From: Pseudoalteromonas luteoviolacea
GTDB taxonomy: Bacteria > Pseudomonadota > Gammaproteobacteria > Enterobacterales > Alteromonadaceae
DNA: 64,000 nucleotides
Reading direction: 5' to 3'
Assembly (NCBI RefSeq): GCF_001750165.1
Contig: NZ_CP015411.1
Location: 2,136,001-2,200,000, forward strand
In this document: positions 52,742 through 61,645 of the stretch, piece after piece
Layout: each line of letters begins with the position of its first letter
Numbering within the stretch: position 1 is the first letter of the stretch
Made by a program: the position numbers and the translations under genes
The notes under the pieces: generated by a model
Told to the model about the DNA's origin: nothing
Database searches by the model: none
The model's input: only the letters and a program-made list of their open reading frames with translations

Positions 52742-53330
52742 GATTTACCTCATCTGGTATTTCATCAGTAGCGCTTTCAAGTGTCGGACTGTCCTCACAA
52801 GCTTCATCAGTCTGCTCACTTTCACTTAACTCAGCATTATTGAGATCTTCTATTAACTTGATGTCGTCTAATGTGAGTATTTTTGAGATATCTAAAATGG
52901 TCATGAGTTTGTCTGGTAGTTTGGCAAGACCGAGTACAAAGCGGCTGTGAAATTGACCGCCGATGCTTGGCACACTATCTATATCTGCGCCTGATATATC
53001 TAACACTTTTGTAACCATGTCGACTTTGAGCCCAATGGTAATTTCTTGGGCGTTAAATTGACATTCAGCAATGATGATACATGTTCTATTAGTGATTTCT
53101 TGTGGTTGCTTTGCAAGTCGCAAAGACAGATCGAAAACCGGGATGACCTCGCCGCGTAAGTTAATGGCACCAATGATAAATTCTGGCGCCATTGGGATCG
53201 GGTCCACCTCAATATACTCCATAATTTCTTTTACTAATGAAATATTAATGGAGTACGACGCATGATTGAGCTCAAACGCCAAATACTTGTCTTTGTCGAC
53301 GAAACTATTTTGGGTTGTATGATCAGTCAT
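52734..53330 (-). CDS. cheW: second CheW-type coupling protein with acidic tail
   Basis: A CheW domain (about 10-155; YLAFELNHASYSINISLVKEI ... GAINLRGEVIPVFDLSLRLA in parts) is followed by an acidic C-terminal tail of about 40 residues rich in Glu, Asp and Ser. The tail is not part of a normal CheW and could modulate partner binding. It starts six bases after the membrane receptor gene. Confidence 0.93.
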   Translation of the reverse strand: MTDHTTQNSFVDKDKYLAFELNHASYSINISLVKEIMEYIEVDPIPMAPEFIIGAINLRGEVIPVFDLSLRLAKQPQEITNRTCIIIAECQFNAQEITIGLKVDMVTKVLDISGADIDSVPSIGGQFHSRFVLGLAKLPDKLMTILDISKILTLDDIKLIEDLNNAELSESEQTDEACEDSPTLESATDEIPDEVNHE

Positions 53331-53335
53331 AACAT

Positions 53336-55318
53336 TTACTCATCAAATGGCGTATAGCCTTCTTCTTGCATTGAGCTTGAAGATTTCGACTCTTGTACAG
53401 AGCGTCTTAACTTCAACATTTGCCTATCATTGCTGAGTTTGAAGTAGTTCACTGTTGAACGAATGTCGCTGGTTTGGTCCTGAACCATTTTAGCGGTTGA
53501 GGCTAATTCTTCAGACGCAGATGCATTTTGTTGTGCAATTTCATCCAATTGCGATACTGTTCTGTTTATTTCGGCAACACTGGTGCTTTGTTCCGTAGAA
53601 GCAGCCGTAATTTCTTGAACTAAATCTGCGGTTTTACCAATGTTAGGCACCATTCTGTCTAACATGCCGCCAGCGTGTTGGGCTATCTTCACGCTGTTAT
53701 CCGCAAGTGTACTGATATCTTGCGCTGCAACTTGAGAGCGTTCCGCTAATTTTCTAACCTCATCTGCAACCACGGCAAAACCTTTACCGTGTTCACCCGC
53801 TCTGGCTGCTTCAATGGCTGCGTTTAAAGCCAGTAAATTGGTTTTGTATGCAATGTCTTCGATTATCCCAATTTTTTCAGCGATTTGAGTCATGGCTTTA
53901 ACTGTATCTTTTACAGCACGTCCACCATCATTGGCTTCACTGCTTGATTGTTTAGCGATGTCATTGGTAACTTTTGAGTTTTCTGTATTCATTGAAATTG
54001 AAGAACTCATTTGCTCTAAAGAAGCTGAGGTTTCCTCTACGCTTGCCGCAAGTTGATTTGAAGTAGAACTGAGCATTCTTGAAGTTGTTCCAACTTCGTT
54101 AGTGCTATGTGCTATAGACTCCACCGACTCTTGGATATCAAGTAGGATATTTTGCAATCGCTCTATGAATCCATTGAAACTGCGCGCTGTTTCGCCGATT
54201 TCATCATTCCCGAAATCCGGTATACGTCTCGTCAAATCACCTTCACCCGAACGTAAATCTTCAGCTGCTTCTGCGAGGGCATTGATTGGAATAACGATGC
54301 CACGGATAAGAAAAGCAGCCGTTGCGGTGGCCAACACAATGGCAACAACAAGTAATGCCCAGACCAAAGAGATACTTTCTCTTGCCGCGGTGACCAAGGC
54401 ATTGAGAGACTCATCACCTTCTTTAATTGCCTCATTGGAGATTTCTTCAAGCAGGTCTTCAATTTTATTGAATACCTCGTGCTCTAAACGGTCAACATCA
54501 CTGGACGCTTTAATTTTGTCACGTGGGTCGTACATGGCGAAAATCTCTTTACCACCATTATATAGTTCCATATACATTCGTTCGACTTCGCTAAGCGCTT
54601 TGATTTCAGCGGGCTTTCTTTCTAATGGCTTGAGGTCGGCTAGAAAGCCTGTAAAGGTTCTGGCATCTTTTTCAAACGCTGCATCTGCGCCGAGCGCGCC
54701 ACGCATATATGCGTTCATGGAACTCATCATGTCGCCTTGCTCATCGATCAGCTCCAAATAATATCTAACACCAGGGAGGTCGTCATTCACCACCTCATTA
54801 AAGTCACCACTGCTGCCCGCATCTGCAACTTCTTCTTCTTTCAACGTGTCGAGCAGTTGCTCAAGAGGGATTGCAAACTCTTTATTTAAGTAATCGTATT
54901 TATCAATGGCTTTGGCTTCAAGGAGAGGATCGAAACGATCAAAAATCAACTCTTGATTTTCGTTGGCGTAGCGGCTGACCAGCTCTTCTAGCTGGCGCAG
55001 TAAAGAATTGTTGACTGTGCCTAACTGTTTTAAGTCCTCTAGATAACGAGTAAATTCGTTATAATTTGACCTAAAGTCTTCGCTTTCATCAGACTCACCA
55101 GCAATGTATTCCAATACATTACTATTCATATCTCCTAATTCATCCAGCATGTTTAAGGCATAGATTGTTTCAGGTATGTCTACTTTACCGACGTCAACTG
55201 CGAACTCTTCAATCTCTCCGTTTTTAAGTTGAACAGACATTGCTATGACTAACAGCAACACCCCCATGGTAAACATCGCAAGTATAATTTTGTTGCGAAT
55301 GGTAAAGTTCTTAAACAT
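53336..55318 (-). CDS. methyl-accepting chemotaxis receptor with duplicated periplasmic helical module
   Basis: The 660 residues include a first membrane helix (about 10-28), a large periplasmic region (about 30-310), a second helix (about 313-335), HAMP and a signalling hairpin around KTNLLALNAAIEAARAGEHG with GFAVVADEVRKLAERS. The periplasmic part appears to be two similar helical modules: LNMLDELGDMNSNVLEYIAG and LELIDEQGDMMSSMNAYMRG head each half. This is like helical bimodular (HBM) sensors, some of which bind organic acids. There is no CheR-docking pentapeptide at the end. The ligand is unknown. Confidence 0.93.
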   Translation of the reverse strand: MFKNFTIRNKIILAMFTMGVLLLVIAMSVQLKNGEIEEFAVDVGKVDIPETIYALNMLDELGDMNSNVLEYIAGESDESEDFRSNYNEFTRYLEDLKQLGTVNNSLLRQLEELVSRYANENQELIFDRFDPLLEAKAIDKYDYLNKEFAIPLEQLLDTLKEEEVADAGSSGDFNEVVNDDLPGVRYYLELIDEQGDMMSSMNAYMRGALGADAAFEKDARTFTGFLADLKPLERKPAEIKALSEVERMYMELYNGGKEIFAMYDPRDKIKASSDVDRLEHEVFNKIEDLLEEISNEAIKEGDESLNALVTAARESISLVWALLVVAIVLATATAAFLIRGIVIPINALAEAAEDLRSGEGDLTRRIPDFGNDEIGETARSFNGFIERLQNILLDIQESVESIAHSTNEVGTTSRMLSSTSNQLAASVEETSASLEQMSSSISMNTENSKVTNDIAKQSSSEANDGGRAVKDTVKAMTQIAEKIGIIEDIAYKTNLLALNAAIEAARAGEHGKGFAVVADEVRKLAERSQVAAQDISTLADNSVKIAQHAGGMLDRMVPNIGKTADLVQEITAASTEQSTSVAEINRTVSQLDEIAQQNASASEELASTAKMVQDQTSDIRSTVNYFKLSNDRQMLKLRRSVQESKSSSSMQEEGYTPFDE

Positions 55319-55337
55319 GTTAGCTCTCCGGAATTAA

Positions 55338-57452
55338 CTAATGCTTTTTCTCTAACGCTTCATATACTGAAATTGCAGACTTTATCAGGGCAGAAACATC
55401 TAGAATGATTGCTACATTTCCGCTTCCTAAAATTGTCGCACCGCTAATACACTTGAGTCCTTCGAACAACCTTCCTAGTGGTTTTACTACAGTTTGAAAC
55501 TCACCTTTGAGTGAGTCGACGACCAAACCTGCGCGCAATGTACCAAATTGCACAATTACTAATGATTCTCTGGTATGGTCGATTTGTTCTTCAATGCCAA
55601 ATAAAGTTCTAAGTCGGATAAATGGCAATACTTCGGTTCTTAAATTGATATAACTCTTGTCTTGTATATCTTGTTCAGATACCACTTCATGTAGTTCTAA
55701 GCATTCCACAACGGTATCCAAAGGGATCACGTAGTTTTCTTTGTGCACCTCAAACATGAAACCATCAATGATTGAAAGGGTGAGAGGGAGTCTGATTAAA
55801 ATCGTAGAGCCTTGCCCTGGTGTACTTTCAACTTCAACACTGCCTCTTAAGCTGTCAATATTTCTTTTGACAACATCCATGCCCACACCACGTCCAGAAA
55901 TATTTGTGATTGACTCAGCTGTTGAAAAGCCAGGCTCGAAGATAAGTAAGTTGATGTCTTTTTCTTGTAGCGTTTGATTGGCACTGACTAGACCCCTGTC
56001 TACAGCACGTTTTAGGATCCGTTCTTGGTCTAAGCCTTTTCCATCGTCACTGACTTCGATGACAATAGAGCCAGAATCATGATAGGCTTTAAGTGTTAAT
56101 TGGCCTTGTTCAGGCTTGCCCTGTGCTCGTCTTGTTTCAGGGTCCTCTATCCCATGATCTATGGCATTTCTGACTATATGCATGAGTGGGTCACTGACTT
56201 TTTCGACAAAGGTTTTATCAAGCTCAGTTTCAGCACCGACAATCGTTAAGTCGACCTGTTTGCCTAGCTCATCAGCAATGTCCCTGACGACCCGTTTAAA
56301 CTTATTGAATGTTTCTCCAATCTGCACCATTCTCAGTTTTAAAGAGCTGTCTCGGATGTTCTCGACAAGCCGTTCAAGTAGAGCCATTGCCTCGATCAAC
56401 GTCTCGTTGCCCGTTTCATGCGCTAGCAAATTTGTTCTTGCTCCAGTGATAACCATTTCACCAACTTGATCGATAAGTCGGTCTAATTTAAGCGCCTCAA
56501 CACGCAATGTTTTACTTTTATGGATTTTTGAGGTGTTTGCCCCAGAGGAAGGGGTAGGGCTTGCCACTGCTGACTCTGTGTTTGCGGCCTCTTTTTTTTG
56601 ACTTAGTAGTTCAATAATATCTGTAAGTGCCGGATCAGCTTCTTTAAGCGAATTTGTCACAAAATCAATGTCTTGATATTTCTGAATGCTGGATTTTAAA
56701 ATGTCTGCGTCCCCATGTGGAGGCAGTATAGCAACATGTGCCTCACTGAGGATGAATTCGAATACGTCTTTTATTTCTTCTTCAGTTTTATCCGTATCAA
56801 ATGAAAGAATGAATGAAAGGTAATTAGATTCTGGATCAAACTGCTGTGGTCCAAACATAGCATCAAACCAAGTACTTACTTTGAGATCCTGTGTTTCAGA
56901 ATCTAAATAATGTATGAAGGAATAGGGATCGAGCCCATTCCTTAAGACATTTTCGTTCGGCACAAAAAAGAGTATCCAGCGCTGATTGTCTAATAAGTTC
57001 CCAGAGCCTTCTGGTGCAGAATTGCCTTCATCAGGGTTGCCAGATTCTGCATCAATATATTTTGAGAAGCACCCAACGAGATGATTAACCTTACTTAATA
57101 ATTCTTGATCAGGTTCTGTCTCACTCGCCGCAAGAGTAATCAGTATTTCTGTTGCATCTCTGGTTTCTAGATAGAGGGAAATCAAATCTTTATCTAGTTG
57201 TAACTCTCCATTGCGAGCGCTTTCGAGTAGGGTCTCTGCGATATGGGTTAGCGTGACAACGTGCTCAAAATCGAATATGCCGGCGCTGCCCTTTATTGTA
57301 TGAATGGCCCTAAATAGCGCGTTAATAATTTCGCTGGTATGCTCTTCGGAGGACTCAGATTCTAAATCTAAGAGTCCATTTTCCATTTCTTGTAAGAGTT
57401 CTTTTGACTCAGTAACAAAAGTGGCTATAGCAGACGACAAATCGATAGACAT
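55338..57452 (-). CDS. cheA: chemotaxis histidine kinase CheA
   Basis: The 704-residue kinase has an N-terminal phosphotransfer domain with His51 in AIHTIKGSAG. A middle region of about 180 residues is not a typical P2 domain. The dimer domain (about 315-375), the ATP-binding domain with HIVRNAIDHGIEDP, SDDGKGLD and GRGVGMDVV, and a C-terminal CheW-like domain follow. It phosphorylates CheY and CheB. It sits between the STAS gene and the large receptor gene, 20 bases from the latter. Confidence 0.96.
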   Translation of the reverse strand: MSIDLSSAIATFVTESKELLQEMENGLLDLESESSEEHTSEIINALFRAIHTIKGSAGIFDFEHVVTLTHIAETLLESARNGELQLDKDLISLYLETRDATEILITLAASETEPDQELLSKVNHLVGCFSKYIDAESGNPDEGNSAPEGSGNLLDNQRWILFFVPNENVLRNGLDPYSFIHYLDSETQDLKVSTWFDAMFGPQQFDPESNYLSFILSFDTDKTEEEIKDVFEFILSEAHVAILPPHGDADILKSSIQKYQDIDFVTNSLKEADPALTDIIELLSQKKEAANTESAVASPTPSSGANTSKIHKSKTLRVEALKLDRLIDQVGEMVITGARTNLLAHETGNETLIEAMALLERLVENIRDSSLKLRMVQIGETFNKFKRVVRDIADELGKQVDLTIVGAETELDKTFVEKVSDPLMHIVRNAIDHGIEDPETRRAQGKPEQGQLTLKAYHDSGSIVIEVSDDGKGLDQERILKRAVDRGLVSANQTLQEKDINLLIFEPGFSTAESITNISGRGVGMDVVKRNIDSLRGSVEVESTPGQGSTILIRLPLTLSIIDGFMFEVHKENYVIPLDTVVECLELHEVVSEQDIQDKSYINLRTEVLPFIRLRTLFGIEEQIDHTRESLVIVQFGTLRAGLVVDSLKGEFQTVVKPLGRLFEGLKCISGATILGSGNVAIILDVSALIKSAISVYEALEKKH

Positions 57453-57461
57453 GACTACCCC

Positions 57462-57737
57462 TTAGTCATTTTGAGGTGCTGACATTCCAACACCTAATTT
57501 TTTACATCGCTTTTCAATGAGTTCATTTGTAGAGATGGCATCGATTTTTAGTCCAATTTTTTGACTGTGATAAACAACCCAAATAATGAGTTGCAAGCCA
57601 GCAGAATCTACTTCTGTGGTATCGCTAAAATCAAATGAAACACTCTCTTTGTCCGAAATATAAGACTTGATTTCATTGAACGTTTCTTGAACTTCGTAAA
57701 TCGTCAGTTCAGAAGGAAATTTAAAACACTCCGACAT
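57462..57737 (-). CDS. STAS-domain protein
   Basis: The 91 residues form a single STAS domain with the conserved phosphoserine region TEVDSAGLQLIIWV, like anti-sigma factor antagonists and the small STAS proteins of some alternative chemosensory operons. It has no kinase motif. It may bind a partner depending on phosphorylation. It is tightly packed between cheY and cheA, ten bases from each. Confidence 0.9.
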   Translation of the reverse strand: MSECFKFPSELTIYEVQETFNEIKSYISDKESVSFDFSDTTEVDSAGLQLIIWVVYHSQKIGLKIDAISTNELIEKRCKKLGVGMSAPQND

Positions 57738-57746
57738 ATATGCTCT

Positions 57747-58115
57747 CTACATCATTAAAAGTTTTGATACCGCTTGCAGCATTTGTGCAGGCTTAAATGG
57801 TTTTACCATCCATGCTTTTGCACCCGCTTTTTTTCCCTCTTCCATCATGCTTTGCTGATTTTCTGTGGTTAACATTATCACAGGGGTAAACTTGTATTGG
57901 GGAAGCTGCTTAGCTTGCTTCACAAACTCAATACCATTCATATTTGGCATATTTACATCACTGATTATCAGATGTATTTTGTTACCATTGAGCTTGGTTA
58001 GTGCATCTTTGCCATCTCTCGCTTCCACGACGTTAAAGCCTGCGCCGGTTAAGGCTATGTTGACGACTTGTCTGAGTGAGTCAGAATCATCTACTACTAA
58101 TATGGTTTTACTCAT
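57747..58115 (-). CDS. cheY: single-domain response regulator CheY
   Basis: The 122-residue receiver has the acidic pair Asp9-Asp10 (VVDDSDS), phospho-Asp53 (IISDVNMPNMNG), the switch Thr in VIMLTTEN and Lys in MVKPFKP. No output domain is attached, so it acts by protein contact, on the motor or on another target such as the EAL protein of this operon. It follows the short receptor gene by seven bases. Confidence 0.95.
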   Translation of the reverse strand: MSKTILVVDDSDSLRQVVNIALTGAGFNVVEARDGKDALTKLNGNKIHLIISDVNMPNMNGIEFVKQAKQLPQYKFTPVIMLTTENQQSMMEEGKKAGAKAWMVKPFKPAQMLQAVSKLLMM

Positions 58116-58122
58116 AATGGCC

Positions 58123-59259
58123 TCATAAGAAAGTTAAATCATCAACCGTATCGTCATCGCCACCTTTTGATAAGATGCTGCGCTGCTCGTTGGTTGCTGC
58201 GGTTTTCTTCAGTTCGTTACTGATCCTTTGGTGATTGAATTTAGCTGTTTGAGATTTCCTGCGATTGAGAATAAATTGGTCAATCTCTTCGGTCATGATG
58301 TTCAAAGCAATTGTCACGCTATCTTGTATCTGGTCGACCCGATCTTGGAACTGCAAGTCGATCATAATGTGAGAAATCTTTTCCCTTATTTCTATATTAG
58401 AAGTGTGTAGCTCAGAGGCTTGTGTTTCGACTTGCTGTGATAAAGCAAGCCATTCGTCTACGACATTATTTATGTCAGTTCGATATTTATCAGTGAGGGC
58501 TTGTTTATTTTCTAGTTCACTATTCATCATATCCATTGAGGTCCGCATGGCATTTGCAATGCTTTCTATTAGCTGACCGATGCGCACACCTGTTTCACCG
58601 CTAGAGTTTGCCAATGACCTGACTTCGTCTGCAACAACCGCAAAGCCTCTGCCATTTTCACCTGCACGCGCAGCTTCAATAGATGCGTTTAGCGCTAATA
58701 GGTTTGTCTGCTCGGCAATTTTAGATACATCAACAGACATCGTTTGCAGCTCATTACTTTTGTCCACTAAATCTTTAATCGTTACTGTCATTTGGGCCTG
58801 AGAATCATTGGTTTGCTCAATATAGGCGAGCACATCATTGAGCTTTTCTCTGCTTGATTCAGACACATCTTGCAGACTGTTACTGCCATCATTCGCTGTT
58901 CTGTTTAGCGTATCTGAAATGCTAGCAACCAGCTGCGAAAACTCTCCAGACATATTAACGACCGAGCTTTTTGTTTGTTCTCGAGCACTGGATACTTGTG
59001 CTATCAGTTGGGGGATGATGACGCTGCTTAACTGCTCTAAGCAGGCCAAATCTTCTTTATGTTCTTGTATATTGTCTGTGTTAGATGTTGAAGACTCATC
59101 TGTTACCTCAGCTTTATTCTGCTTAAGTGCGAGATTTTGAAGCACCATCGCGACGACTGTCATTACAACCAAAATGAGTGTAATCAGTATAGATTCCACA
59201 AAAAGTAGTCCGATCACCAATATCACTACAGGTATAATGTAGGCAACAAACAAAAACAT
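58123..59259 (-). CDS. short methyl-accepting-type receptor without periplasmic domain
   Basis: The 378 residues begin with two hydrophobic segments back to back (about 1-45), so almost nothing reaches the periplasm. No HAMP domain is clear. The cytoplasmic part has the receptor hairpin EQTNLLALNASIEAARAGENG with GFAVVADEVRSLAN, but the flanking methylation helices are short. The C-terminus (RSILSKGGDDDTVDDLTFL) ends with an acidic, hydrophobic tail. It may sense the membrane or a cytoplasmic signal. It is the first gene of the chemosensory operon; its promoter should be in the 171-base divergent spacer. Confidence 0.85.
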   Translation of the reverse strand: MFLFVAYIIPVVILVIGLLFVESILITLILVVMTVVAMVLQNLALKQNKAEVTDESSTSNTDNIQEHKEDLACLEQLSSVIIPQLIAQVSSAREQTKSSVVNMSGEFSQLVASISDTLNRTANDGSNSLQDVSESSREKLNDVLAYIEQTNDSQAQMTVTIKDLVDKSNELQTMSVDVSKIAEQTNLLALNASIEAARAGENGRGFAVVADEVRSLANSSGETGVRIGQLIESIANAMRTSMDMMNSELENKQALTDKYRTDINNVVDEWLALSQQVETQASELHTSNIEIREKISHIMIDLQFQDRVDQIQDSVTIALNIMTEEIDQFILNRRKSQTAKFNHQRISNELKKTAATNEQRSILSKGGDDDTVDDLTFL

Positions 59260-59430
59260 AATACTTATTCTTCATCTGGGTTATTTTTAGCCTAGTAAAG
59301 TATGATTATTGTGCAAATTTTAATTTGTCTCTACACTTTGCCATTTCTTTGTTGCAACTAGTTAATGAAATTAATAGAGTGAAGGTAAGGTATATGATGA
59401 TTTAAAATTAAGAAGTAAGCAGGTTTAATT

Positions 59431-59844
59431 ATGTCAAAATCGCAAGAGCAGCAGTCACTCCAGTTATGGCAACGAGAGCAGCTACAGGCAGCACAGCGTT
59501 ACTTAGCTGATAAAGGAATTATCACCACTAAAGTTATTGAGAAAGAGTGCCGCATACTGCCACCAGCAATTGCAATTTGGAGGTTGGAAGACCAAAAAGG
59601 AAAAGGATATTGGGCTGTTTCAGGGCAAGTACCAACAGATGCTGTTGAAACAAAAGTTGCGAATAGTGCAAGAGACGCACTTAGGCATTTATCATTCCAG
59701 TGGCAAATAAAGGCAGATGGTATTATCTCTGCGGGCGTTAAAGATCAGACACAAGTTGATTTTGCTAATTTACTGGTCAATAAGGCGCATGATATTTATG
59801 CAATTTACAACAACGACAAGCTGTGGGCTAGTGTAGCATCGTAA
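59431..59844 (+). CDS. DUF4826-like hypothetical protein
   Basis: The 137-residue soluble protein has a helical N-terminus (LWQREQLQAAQRYLADKG), a beta section with AIAIWRLEDQKGKGYWAVSG, and a helical end (ALRHLSFQWQIKA, DIYAIYNNDKLWASV). The pattern fits the DUF4826 group known from Alteromonadales and relatives; no function is known. Its last 17 bases overlap the convergent GNAT gene. Confidence 0.75.
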   Translation: MSKSQEQQSLQLWQREQLQAAQRYLADKGIITTKVIEKECRILPPAIAIWRLEDQKGKGYWAVSGQVPTDAVETKVANSARDALRHLSFQWQIKADGIISAGVKDQTQVDFANLLVNKAHDIYAIYNNDKLWASVAS

Positions 59845-60286
59845 ACGGTTCTGAGTTAATCATTGAAGCAGGGCATTTTAACCTCTGTCTTGGTATGCCT
59901 GCTTCCATAAACACGCCACCTTGCTTACTAAATCCCGATTTAAGAAAAGTGGGGACTTCGTCCAAAATACACTGCACAAAAACGTCTTCTAACCCTTTCT
60001 GTTGAGCGAGATCAGCTAGATAACCAATCAATGATTGGTAAGCTTGTCTATTTCTATGGTCCTTAACAATTGCGATTCTACTTATTAGTCCATCGCTGCA
60101 CAATCTACCAGTACCAACAGCTTGGTCGTTTTCATCTCGTATTAATACATGATCGGCTGTTTTGTCATGTTGATCGAACTCTACTTGTTTTGGTAAGTGC
60201 AATTCACAAACGAACACTCTTTCACGAATTTGGCGCAGCTGTCCCTGAGTTTGTTTCCAACTCACTTTGTCGACGTGATAAATCAT
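59828..60286 (-). CDS. GNAT-family N-acetyltransferase
   Basis: The ATG giving MIYHVDKVSWKQTQ follows AGAGG at five bases; the frame extends 19 codons upstream without a better site. The 152 residues show the GNAT core, with strand VGTGRLCSDGLISRIAIVKDHRNRQAYQSLIGYL in parts covering the acetyl-CoA loop. It resembles ElaA/YjcF-like acetyltransferases that begin with a conserved RVFVCE segment. The substrate is unknown. It is on the same strand as roxA, 129 bases downstream. Confidence 0.88.
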   Translation of the reverse strand: MIYHVDKVSWKQTQGQLRQIRERVFVCELHLPKQVEFDQHDKTADHVLIRDENDQAVGTGRLCSDGLISRIAIVKDHRNRQAYQSLIGYLADLAQQKGLEDVFVQCILDEVPTFLKSGFSKQGGVFMEAGIPRQRLKCPASMINSEPFTMLH

Positions 60287-60415
60287 GATTACCTCTTTGC
60301 GAAAAATCATAGAACACGTCCTGACGAATAAGGGAAAAATCAACCCCTATTATTATTGTTGGTGCCATGAGAATGACACCTTGTATTTGTTCGGTTGGCC
60401 CTGTCAGTCAGGCAT

Positions 60416-61570
60416 TTAAGACCAAGCTTCTATGTAAAAAAGCCCGTCGTTTATAAGCTTAGTTAACGTTTCTTTAAATTCCAAGCTAATCAATGCTGGT
60501 TTTACCTGTTCAAAGGAAAAATTTGTGTTATCTGTTAACAATTTTACCTGTTCCAGTGTATTTCTGGGAAGAGAGTAATTTTCACCGTTAACACTCAGCA
60601 AAATATCTGTATCGGTGATTTGGTAAATGGCCCTTACACCACCTGAGCGAATAACGATATCGTGGGGCTCAACTTCATCCTCTAAATACTCTGCTACTAA
60701 TGCATCATCTAGTGGAGCTAAGTCCATATCATGCTTTGGTTGGCTTAAATAAGTGCCTAACCATTGACTATACAGTGAGTCATTTTCTATTAATGTAGTT
60801 AACATAGCTTGGATTTTGAGTTTGTCATCGGAATTAATTTCACCAATGGACTCTCTCAAGTTGAGGTCAGCATCATTATAGCGATTTTTTCCTGCTTCCT
60901 CGTCAATGATATGGTCAGCAAAACTACTGATCAGATCCTTTTGGTCTGGTGCTCTAAATCCGACAGAGTAGTTTAGTGCATTTTCAACGGCGTAACCTTC
61001 GTGTGGGCAACCCGGTGGAATGTAGAGAATATCACCCGGTTCAAGAATTTCATCGATGATTGCTTCAAATTGTTCAACTTGAAGCAACGCTTTGTCTTTG
61101 GTGAACTGTTTTAAATTTTCGTCTGGCATACCAACACGCCAGTGTCTTTTACCTTCACCTTGAATAATGAATACGTCATATTGGTCTAAATGAGGTCCAA
61201 CCCCTCCTTTGGGTGTTGAATAGCTAATCATTAAATCATCAATGCGCCAGTTTGGAATGAAACGAAATGGTTCAAGTAATTGGGCTGCTTGTGGGTGCCA
61301 ATGATCAACAGCTTGAACGAGCAGGGTACTATTGGTTTCAGTTAATTTATCAAAATTCTCAAATGGTCCATGGTGTGCCAACCAATTTTCGTCATGATTT
61401 GTGATTAGTCGAGACTCTATGCTGTCTTCCATAGCTAACCCTGCAAGCTCCTCTGCTGACAAAGGGTCTTGAAAATTTTTAAAACCTCTCTTGATCAGTA
61501 GAGGCTTTTTTTGCCAATACGCTTTTAAAAAGGTTTCAGGGCTCATATTGTTAATAGACAGCTGGTACAT
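60416..61570 (-). CDS. roxA: ribosomal protein L16 arginine hydroxylase RoxA (YcfD)
   Basis: RoxA is a JmjC-type oxygenase that hydroxylates an Arg of ribosomal protein L16 with iron, 2-oxoglutarate and oxygen. The iron ligands are His and Asp in GPHLDQYDVF (about 130) and His in CPHEGY. The double-stranded beta-helix core is followed by a winged-helix-like C-terminal domain (about 210-384). The length of 384 residues is normal. GGAG just before the ATG lies at the end of the purB terminator. Confidence 0.92.
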   Translation of the reverse strand: MYQLSINNMSPETFLKAYWQKKPLLIKRGFKNFQDPLSAEELAGLAMEDSIESRLITNHDENWLAHHGPFENFDKLTETNSTLLVQAVDHWHPQAAQLLEPFRFIPNWRIDDLMISYSTPKGGVGPHLDQYDVFIIQGEGKRHWRVGMPDENLKQFTKDKALLQVEQFEAIIDEILEPGDILYIPPGCPHEGYAVENALNYSVGFRAPDQKDLISSFADHIIDEEAGKNRYNDADLNLRESIGEINSDDKLKIQAMLTTLIENDSLYSQWLGTYLSQPKHDMDLAPLDDALVAEYLEDEVEPHDIVIRSGGVRAIYQITDTDILLSVNGENYSLPRNTLEQVKLLTDNTNFSFEQVKPALISLEFKETLTKLINDGLFYIEAWS

Positions 61571-61581
61571 ATTTTCTCCAT

Positions 61582-61624
61582 AAAAAAAGCGAAAGTAACA
61601 AGCTATTCGCTTATCCTTTCGCTT
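61582..61624 (-). terminator. rho-independent terminator between purB and roxA
   Basis: AAGCGAAAG and CTTTCGCTT form a 9-bp stem around a 20-base loop, followed on the minus strand by a T run that leads directly into the roxA ribosome-binding site. It would limit read-through from purB into roxA. Confidence 0.8.
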
Positions 61625-61645
61625 AATAAAATCTAATAATATAGA

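Noticed and set aside
54102..54761. 219-codon plus-strand frame inside the receptor gene
   Set aside because: It lies entirely antisense to a well-supported receptor, with no ribosome-binding site or family resemblance.
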